Source: Anthoceros angustus
Taxonomy: Eukaryota > Streptophyta > Anthocerotopsida > Anthocerotales > Anthocerotaceae
Assembly: GCA_010909165.1 (NCBI GenBank)
Contig: MU008212.1
Coordinates: 124,001 to 188,000 of the forward strand
DNA: 64,000 nt
Direction: 5' to 3'
Shown here: positions 57,611 through 64,000 of the stretch, one piece after another
How the letters are laid out: each line of letters opens with the position of its first letter
How positions within the stretch are numbered: the first letter of the stretch is position 1
Program-made: the position numbers and the translations under genes
The notes under the pieces: model-generated
Seen by the model: only the letters and a program-made list of their open reading frames with translations
Database searches by the model: none
What the model was told of the DNA's origin: nothing

Positions 57611-58770
57611 GGAGCAGGCATGCAGCGGACTAGGAGGAGGCGAAGAAGAGGAAGATGGCTCCCCCTGCGGCTCCCAAGGCCGCTGGTCCCTCTTCCTTTG
57701 CCAGCGGAGTGGCGAGGCCGAGAAGCGAGAAGAGCGAGCGAGATGCGGCCTAGGGGCGGAGGACAGCGACCAACCCCACCCCGAGCCCATCCTATCGCCG
57801 ACTAGGAGAGGAAGCAGGGCCCCGGACTCCTTCACCGCCTCCGGACCCCAAGCGAGGCGGCGGAGAAGGAGCTAGCGGCCAAGCGGGCCAAGGAGGTAGA
57901 GGCTCCGGACCAAAATAGTCGGGACCTAAGGGTCCTGATTGGGTTCGAGTCCTAGTCCGGCCTCCGGACCGCGATCCCGATCAGTTCTATCTGACGAGAG
58001 ATACCGCGCCCTCGGCGGACTTCACGTATCTCTCCAGCAAAATGGAATAGACACGGCGGGTTCTCGCAGCCGTCATGGACGGTGTGCTGGGGGCTCATGG
58101 GACTACAGAGAAGGCCATTCTCTTGACCGACTTCGGCGATTTTAAGTAGTCACTCTCGGGCACCACCACTCTCGACGCTATCTCTTTGGCGTAAGCACAA
58201 TTACAGCGACCATCTTCATGGCGGCGCTCGGCGGAGCGAGAAGAGCGAGCGAGATGCGGCCTAGGGGCGGAGGACAGCAGCCAACCCCACCCCGAGCCCA
58301 TCCTATCGCCGACTAGGAGAGGAAGCGAGGAGCTCCGGACTCCTTCACCGCCTCCGGACCCCAAGCGAGGCGGCGGAGAAGGAGCTAGCGAGCCAGGCCA
58401 GGAGGTAGAGGCTCCGGACCAAAATAGTCGGACCTAAGGGTCTGATTGGGTTCGAGTCCTAGTCAAACCTCCCTCGGATGCGATCAGTTGTCCTTAACGG
58501 ACCAGAGATACCGCGCCCTCGGCGGACTTCACGGGTATCTCTCCAGCAAAATGGAATAGACACGCAGCGGAGTTCGCGTCATGGGCCGGTCTGAGAGGAG
58601 CAGGCATCTCGGACTAGGACCGTAGGGTTGTCGATGGCGGGTGTAACCACGCCCGGTACATCTTGAGTAAGGCTAGAATGCGATGAGCGTAAGGCTAAAG
58701 CAATTGGGACTCTGGCGATTCTGGTAGCGAAAGGACGCCCTCCGCTTGATTACTCCCGATGTTACGGCGC
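57611..58770 (+). repeat. GC-rich module with Pro/Arg-rich and TRD-type coding pieces
   Basis: Contains EEAKKRKMAPPAAPKA-like and GPSSFASGVARPRSEK pieces, then NPTPSPSYRRLGEEAGPRTP, a stop, DQFYLTRDTAPSADFTYLSS, another stop and TRRVLAAVMDGVLGAHGTTE, leading to AILLTDFGDF. Part of it is immediately repeated in damaged form (about 58225-58600). A 150-base piece with GGACCGTAGGGTTGTCGATG and TCTGGCGATTCTGGTAGCGA follows (58612-58765) and recurs at 59770-59955. KKRK is a plausible nuclear-localisation string. Confidence 0.55.
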
Positions 58771-59770
58771 TAAGAGAAGGCCATTCTCTTGACCGACTTC
58801 GGCGATTTCGTAATCACTACTCGAGCACCACTCTCGACGCTATCTCTTTGGCGTAAGCACAATTACAGCGACCATCTTCATGGCGGCGCTCGGCCGCGGC
58901 GGCGGAGGAAAAGAATTGTCGCCCATCACGCCAGCAGCCAGACCAGCGGCGTGCAAATATGGGGCCCAGAAGGCGGCGGAGGTCAGGAACCACAGCATCA
59001 GTGGAGAAGAACATCGTCACCAAGCGCTACGGACTTGGACCTTGGCTGGAGGAGGCGGAGGAATTGGTGCAGGGGCACCGGGCGTCTTCCAGCGGTATGG
59101 ACGTTCGACAACATCGCGTTTGTCAGAATGCGCCGGAAGATGTTGTGATGGCCAACAAAACCGTCACTTCAAGAGTATGAGGAGGACCCAAGGAGATGGG
59201 CTGGAGGTCTGCGCAGTTTCTTGGGGGTGGAAGAAATTGGGGGTGGTGCAGAACCCCTTAAGGTGAAAGGAGGGTGGAAGCGACCAAGGCGGCGCTTTTG
59301 AGGCCGGGAGCAGTGGTCCTCGAATGGGTGGGCGATGTCGGACCTATTGGACCCGGCCAGGTGAGGCAGTGGCGAAAGTCATCGTTGGAACATGCTCACC
59401 AAGGTGGACCACCTTGGTGACAATTCTTGGTGTTCCTCCACAGCGGAAAAGAAGCGAGAAGGATCATCTTCGCCCGGATCAACCAGGAGGCTAGGAAGCT
59501 GCGCAGCGAGAAGCCGCCCCCATCAGCGCTGTCGCCGTTTATTGTCCACGTTTGGGGACACCTCAACCTCCTGAAGGAGGGAGAAGAGGAGCGAGCGCTC
59601 AGGAAAGGGTTGGTAACCTTGCCTGAGTTGGAGCGAGAGGCGTGGGCCCAGGAACCCGAAGGACGGTCGCTCAAGCCCAGGCGGACCCAGGAGGCGAAGA
59701 AGAGGAAGATGGCTCCAGCTCTGTTGGAGGCGGAGGCAAGTCATCAAGTAAGGAGCAGGCATGCAGCGGA
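58770..59770 (+). repeat. array copy of the unrecognised protein module
   Basis: Order here is AILLTDFGDFV, MGPRRRR/GPKKAAEV, WTFDNIAFV, SNGWAMSDLLDP, AKVIVGTCSPRWT (frame-shifted), IIFARINQEARKLRSEKPPP, FIVHVWGHLNLLKEGEEE, ALRKGLVTLPELEREAWAQE and RTQEAKKRKMAPALLEAEAS. The first part is cut into short frames by small deletions; 59455-59740 is almost intact. This copy fixes the natural order of the two halves seen swapped at 53521-54425. Confidence 0.6.
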
Positions 59771-60800
59771 CTAGGACCGTAGGGTTGTCAGTGGCCGTTA
59801 TGGGCAGGTAACCACGCCCCGGGTACATGCGCCAGAGTAAGGCTAGAGCTAAATCGCGATGGCGGGCCGTAAGGCTAAAGTAAACAGACTCTGGCGATTC
59901 TGGTAGCGAAAGGACGCCCTCCCGCGCTTCAGTTACTCCCGATGTTCTGGCGCTAAGAGAAGGCCATTCTCTTGACCGACTTCGGCGATTTCGTAATCAC
60001 TACTCGAGCACCACTCTCGACGCTATCTCTTTGGCAAGCACAATTACAAGCGACCATCTTCCGCAGGCGGCGCTCGGCGGAGCGCGAAGAGAAGTCGCCC
60101 ATCACGCCAGCAGCCAGACCGGCGTGCAAATATGGGGCCCAAGAAGGCGAGATCCAGGAACCCCATCCGTGGAGAAGAACATCGCTGCGCTACGGACTTG
60201 GACCTTGGCTGGAGGCGGAGGAATTGGTGCAGGCGCACTGGGCGTCTTCCAGCGGTATGGACGTTCGACAACATCGCGTTTGTCCAGAATACGCCGGAAG
60301 ATGTTGGATGTGGCCAACAAAACCTTCAAGAGTATGAGGAGGACCCAAGGAGATGGTATGGAGGTCTGCGCAGTTTACAAGGCTGGTGGAAGAAATTGGG
60401 GGTGGTGCAGAACCCCTTAAGGTGAAAGGAGGGTGGAAGCGACCAAGGCGCTTTTGAGGCCGGGAACGCAGTGGTCCTCGAATGGGTGGGCGATGTCGGA
60501 CCTATTGGACCGACGGGTGAGCAGTGGCGAAAGTCGCGTGCATTGGAACATGCTCACCAAGGTGGACCAGGATGGTGACAATTTGCTGGTGTTCCTCCAC
60601 GCCCGCAAGGAAAAAGCGAAGGCGAGAAGGATCATCTTCGCCCGGATCAACCAGAGGCTAGGAAGGCTGCAATGGAAGCCGCCCATCATCGCCGTTTATT
60701 GTCCACGTTTGGGGACACCTCAACCTCTGAAGGAGGGAGAAGAGGAAGCGGCGCTCGGAAAGGGTTGTAACCTTGCACGAGTTGGAGGCGGAGGCAAGTC
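59770..60800 (+). repeat. array copy of the unrecognised protein module
   Basis: Starts with the GGACCGTAGGGTTGTC landmark piece, then TGACCGACTTCGGCGATTTC and the MGPKKA...WTFDNIAFVQNTPED, WSSNGWAMSDLLDR and HWNMLTKVDQDGDNLLVFLH pieces, and IIFARINQRLGRLQWKPP. It is closely matched by the next copy 1,264 bases downstream (GTGGAGAAGAACATCGCTGC at about 60169 and 61433). Confidence 0.6.
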
Positions 60801-61205
60801 ATCGGGCGGGCAAGGAGGGTGGAGGATATCGTCGAGTTGGAGAAGGACTTGGAAGAAGCCGAGAGGGGCGGAGCGGACCACTGGAAAGAGATATGGTGTC
60901 TCGGGCAAGGATGGAAGGGGAGAGAGGGCTTTGCGGGAAGAGCAAAAGTTGTTGGTCCGGTTGCGGAAGGCGGAGGAGGCGGGCGGAGCAAGCGGAGGCG
61001 AGGCGGAGGAGGCGAGGCGGAGGAGGAGGAGCAAGCGGAGGCGGCCCAGCGGAGTGGCGGGAGGCGGGAGGCGGCCTCAAGAGGAGGCGGCCTCAAGAGG
61101 AGGCGGCCCAGCGGAGTGGCGGAGGACAGCAGCCAACCCCACCCCGAGCCCACGGGACTAGGAGAGGAGGCGGCCTCAAGAGGAGGCGGAGGCGGGAGGC
61201 GGCCC
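60800..61205 (+). repeat. GGAGGCG/GAGGCGGCC purine-rich expansion
   Basis: A frame reading EDIVELEKDLEEAERGG and, after a shift, LREEQKLLVRLRKAEEAG suggests a coiled-coil part of the unrecognised protein. It dissolves into GGCGGAGG, GAGGCGGCCTCAAGAG and GGCCCAGCGGAGTGGC repeats. Frames over it are Arg/Gly-rich on plus and Ser/Pro-rich on minus and are not separate genes. Confidence 0.55.
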
Positions 61206-62060
61206 AGCGGAGAAGGCCATTCTCTTGACCGACTTCTCGGCGATTTCGTAATCACCGCACTCGAGCACCACGCTCTCGACGCTATCTCTTTGGGCCCAAG
61301 CACAATTACAAGCGACCATCTTCATGCGGCCTAGGGGCGGGAGGCGGGCGCAGAAGAGAATTGCCATCACGCCACAACACCGGCAAGCAAATATGGGGCC
61401 CAAGAAGGCGGGAGGTGGGAACCACAGCATCCGTGGAGAAGAACATCGCTGCGCTACGGACTTGGACCTTGGCTGGAGGCGGAGGAATTGGTGCAGGCGC
61501 ACTGGGCGTCTTCCAGGCGGTATGGACGTTCGACAACATCGCGTTTGTCCAGAATACGCCGGAAGATGTTGGATGTGGCCAACAAAACCTTCAAGAGTAT
61601 GAGGAGGACCCAAGGAGATGGTATGGAGGTCTGCGCAGTTTACAAGGCTGGTGGAAGAAATTGGGGGTGGTGCAGAACCCCTTAAGGTGAAAGGAGGGTG
61701 GAAGCGACCAAGGCGCTTTTGAGGCCGGGAACGCAGTGGTCCTCGAATGGGTGGCTGATGTCGGACCTATTGGACCGACGGGTGAGCAGTGGCGAAAGTC
61801 ATCGTGCATTGGAACATGCTCACCAAGGTGGACCAGGATGGTGACAATTTGCTGGTGTTCCTCCACGCCCGCAAGGAAAAAGCGAAGGCGAGAAGGATCA
61901 TCTTCGCCCGGATCAACCAGAGGCTAGGAAGGCTGCAATGGAAGCCGCCCATCATCGCCGTTTATTGTCCACGTTTGGGGACACCTCAACCTCTGAAGGA
62001 GGGAGAAGAGGAAGCGGCGCTCGGGAAAGGGTTGTAACCTTGCACGAGTTGGAGGCGGGC
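61205..62060 (+). repeat. array copy of the unrecognised protein module
   Basis: Near-duplicate of 59955-60790 over GTGGAGAAGAACATCGCTGC to GGGAAAGGGTTGTAACC. Reads MGPKKAGG, FQAVWTFDNIAFVQNTPEDV, LRPGTQWSSNGWLMSDLLDR, AKVIVHWNMLTKVDQDGDNL, IIFARINQRLGRLQWKPP. It is still broken by several frameshifts. Confidence 0.6.
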
Positions 62061-62440
62061 GTAAACCCGGGAACCGGCGTGCTCAAGCAGGCGGACCCGG
62101 GGCGAAGGCGGGAGCGTACTCCGGACTCCATACGGCTGGGCGGACCCCTCGCCCAGTATGGGAAGAAATTCGCTTCCCTCCTCTCGATCCTCATGAACAC
62201 CGGAGGCGGCCACGGCAGGGAGAGGCTAGTGGCCTGTGTGCAGCAGATCGGCAACCTCGAGGGCCCGGCTAAGGCCCCGGGACTAGGAGGGAGGCGAAGA
62301 AGAGGAAGATGGCTCCCCCTGCGGCTCCCAAGGCGCTCCGGTCCCTCTTCCTTTGCCAGCGGAGTGGCGGAGGCCGAGAAGCGAGAAGCGAGCGAGATGC
62401 GGCCTAGGGGCGGAGGACAGCAGCAACCCCACCCCGAGCC
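62060..62440 (+). repeat. module with TPDSIRLGG coding piece, left flank of the minisatellite
   Basis: Open frame continues as VTLHELEAGVNPGTGVLKQA, TPDSIRLGGPLAQYGKKFAS, LLSILMNTGGGHGRERLVAC and VQQIGNLEGPAKAPGLGG, then (shifted) KKRKMAPPAAPKAL. The stretch from CGTACTCCGGACTCCATACG onward is repeated at 63526-63840, so the minisatellite lies between two direct copies about 1,410 bases apart. Confidence 0.65.
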
Positions 62441-63510
62441 CACGGGAGGCGAGGCGGAGGCCGAGGCGGAGGCGGGCGGAGCGGACCCGGGAGGCGGGAG
62501 GCGAGGCGGGAGGCGGCCTCAAGAGGAGGCGAGGCGGAGGAGGCCGGGCGAGGCGACCGGACCCGGGCGGGCGGCGAGACCGGACCGAGGCCGGGCCAGG
62601 AGGCGACCGGACCCGAGGCCGACGCAGAGGCGAGACCGGACCCGAGGCCGGACTCGGGCGAGACCGGACCCGAGGCCGGACGCAGAGGCGAGACCGGACC
62701 CGAGGCCGGACTCGGGCGAGGCGGACCCGAGGCCGGACGCAGAGGCGAGACCCGAGGCCGACGCCAGAGGCGAGACCGGACCGAGGCCGACGCAGAGGCG
62801 AGACCGGACCCGAGGCCGGACGCGAGGCGAGACCGGACCCGAGGCCGGACGCAGAGGCGAGACCGGACCCGAGGCCGACGCAGAGGCGAGACCGGACCGA
62901 GGCCGACGCAGAGGCGAGACCGGACCCGAGGCCGGACGCCAGAGGCGAGACCGGACCCGAGGCCGACGCAGAGGCGAGACCGGACCCGAGGCCGACGCAG
63001 AGGCGAGACCCGAGGCCGACGCAGAGGCGAGAGCCGGACCCGAGGCCGACGCCAGAGGCGAGACCGGACCGAGGCCGGACGCAGAGGCGAGACCGGACCC
63101 GAGGCCGGACGCAGAGGCGAGACCCGAGGCCGGACGCAGAGGCGAGACCGGACCCGAGGCCCGGGCAGAGGCGAGACCGGACCCGAGGCCCGGACGCAGA
63201 GGCGAGACCGGACCCGAGGCCGAGGCGAGGCAGGCCGGACCCGAGGCCGAGGCGAGAGGAGGCGAGACCCGAGGCCGACGCCAGAGGCGAGACCGAGCCG
63301 GACCGAGGCCGGGCGAGGCGGACCACGAGGCCCGGGCAGGAGGCGAGCCGGACCGAGGCCGGACTCGGGCGAGCCGGACCCCGAGCCGAGGCGAGCCGGA
63401 CCCGAGGCCGAGGCGAGGCGAGACCCGAGGCGAGGCAGGCGAGGCGAGCCGGACCGAGGCCGAGGCGAGGCAGGCGAGCCGACCCGAGGCCGGACGCAGG
63501 CGGACCCGGG
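62440..63510. repeat. GC-rich minisatellite, about 30-base unit
   Basis: About 30-35 imperfect copies of a unit of about 27-30 bases: CGCAGAGGCGAGACCGGACC followed by CGAGGCCGGA. The left and right ends grade into GGCGGGAGGCGAGGC. All three frames on both strands are nearly open, giving PDPRPDAEAR- or RTRGRTQRRD-type plus frames and long Ser/Leu/Gly minus frames. Those long frames are a consequence of the repeat and not evidence of genes. Confidence 0.9.
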
Positions 63511-63515
63511 AGGAC

Positions 63516-64000
63516 GGGCGGGGAGCGTACTCCGGACTCCATACGGCTGGGCGGACCCCCTCGCCCAGTATGGGAAGAAATTCGCTTCCCTCCTCTCGAT
63601 CCTCATGAACACCGGGAGGCGGCCACGGCAGGGAGAGGCTAGTGGCCTGTGTGCAGCAGATCGGCAACCTCGAGGGCCCGGCTAAGGCCCCGGGACTAGG
63701 AGGAGGCGAAGAAGAGGAAGATGGCTCCCCCTGCGGCTCCCAAGGCGCTCCGGTCCCTCTTCCTTTGCCAGCGGAGTGGCGGAGGCCGAGAAGCGAGAAG
63801 CGAGCGAGATGCGGCCTAGGGGCGGGAGGACAGCAGCAACCCCACCCCGAGCCCATCCTATCGCCCAGGAGAGGCGAGGCTCCGGACTCCTTCATCCCGG
63901 ACCCCAAGCAGGCGGGCGGAGAAGGAGCTAGCCAGCCAGGCCAGGAGGTGAGGCTCGGGACCAAAATAGTCGGGACCTAAGGGTCCCGATTGGGTTCGAG
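63516..64000 (+). repeat. module with TPDSIRLGG coding piece, right flank of the minisatellite
   Basis: Second copy of the 62110-62430 module, continuing past it into the NPTPSP, DPKQAGGEGAS and CCAAAATAGTCGGGACCTAA pieces also present at 57760-57960. It runs off the window's end, so the array continues to the right. Confidence 0.65.

Noticed and set aside
57925-57965. tRNA-like T-arm word GGGTTCGAGTCCTAGTC near a GGGACC...GGGTCC hairpin
   Set aside because: No acceptor stem, D-arm or anticodon arm of proper size can be folded around it, and the stretch is part of a repeated coding module.
62283-63964. Very long open frames (about 400-560 codons) on both strands
   Set aside because: They are produced by the stop-free minisatellite unit and have only repeated Arg/Pro/Asp or Ser/Leu/Gly composition; six frames being open together argues against genes.

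Overview
The window looks like nuclear DNA of a land plant, most likely a seedless one (fern, lycophyte or bryophyte). The evidence is spliceosomal GT-AG introns of roughly 70-290 bp, plastid and thylakoid-lumen targeting sequences, a four-ACT-domain ACR protein, a plant-type ABCC transporter, a PLS-class PPR protein with E/E+ motifs, an F-box protein, and two small secreted DUF26 (Gnk2-like) proteins, a domain known from land plants. The wording of the PPR repeats and the non-LTR reverse transcriptase resembles what I know from fern and lycophyte genomes, but I cannot fix the species.

Layout. 1-6.25 kb: no gene, rich in 6-bp-period microsatellites, ending in a pyrimidine-rich leader. 6.26-17.6 kb: compact gene block with ACR (+), a plastid-type PLP Orn/Lys/Arg decarboxylase (-), a thylakoid-lumen PsbP-domain protein (+), a DUF4079 membrane protein (+) and branched-chain keto acid dehydrogenase E1 beta (-). 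17.6-24.6 kb: gene-poor, with short tandem repeats and a chain of gene and element wrecks (an intron-containing isoleucyl-tRNA synthetase fragment, a LINE remnant, an antisense PPR fragment). 24.6-29.4 kb: a PPR gene that loses its end where it meets an inverted PPR fragment, then an F-box gene. 31.8-37.15 kb: an ABCC transporter (-). 37.9-47.1 kb: two DUF26 genes in AT-rich DNA flanking a GDAP2-like macro/CRAL-TRIO gene and a class-3 lipase.

48.2-64 kb: repeat territory. A 5'-truncated, decayed non-LTR retrotransposon (RT, zinc knuckle, probable restriction-like endonuclease) runs directly into a tandem array in which its own 3' end, about 2 kb of AT-rich DNA and GC-rich coding modules recur in shuffled order. 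The GC-rich modules carry pieces of one conserved protein that I do not recognise. Copies differ mainly by 1-4-base losses at CAG/CTG (the plant CHG methylation motif), and several stop codons read as CAG-to-TAG. A roughly 1 kb, 30-bp-unit GC-rich minisatellite sits between two copies of one module near the right end. This array is the least understood part of the window and the best candidate for something undescribed, but an assembly or base-calling artefact must be excluded first.

The single-copy genes do not form one pathway. The nearest thing to a functional cluster is the block of three plastid proteins (decarboxylase, PsbP-like, DUF4079), the first two divergently arranged about 280 bp apart.
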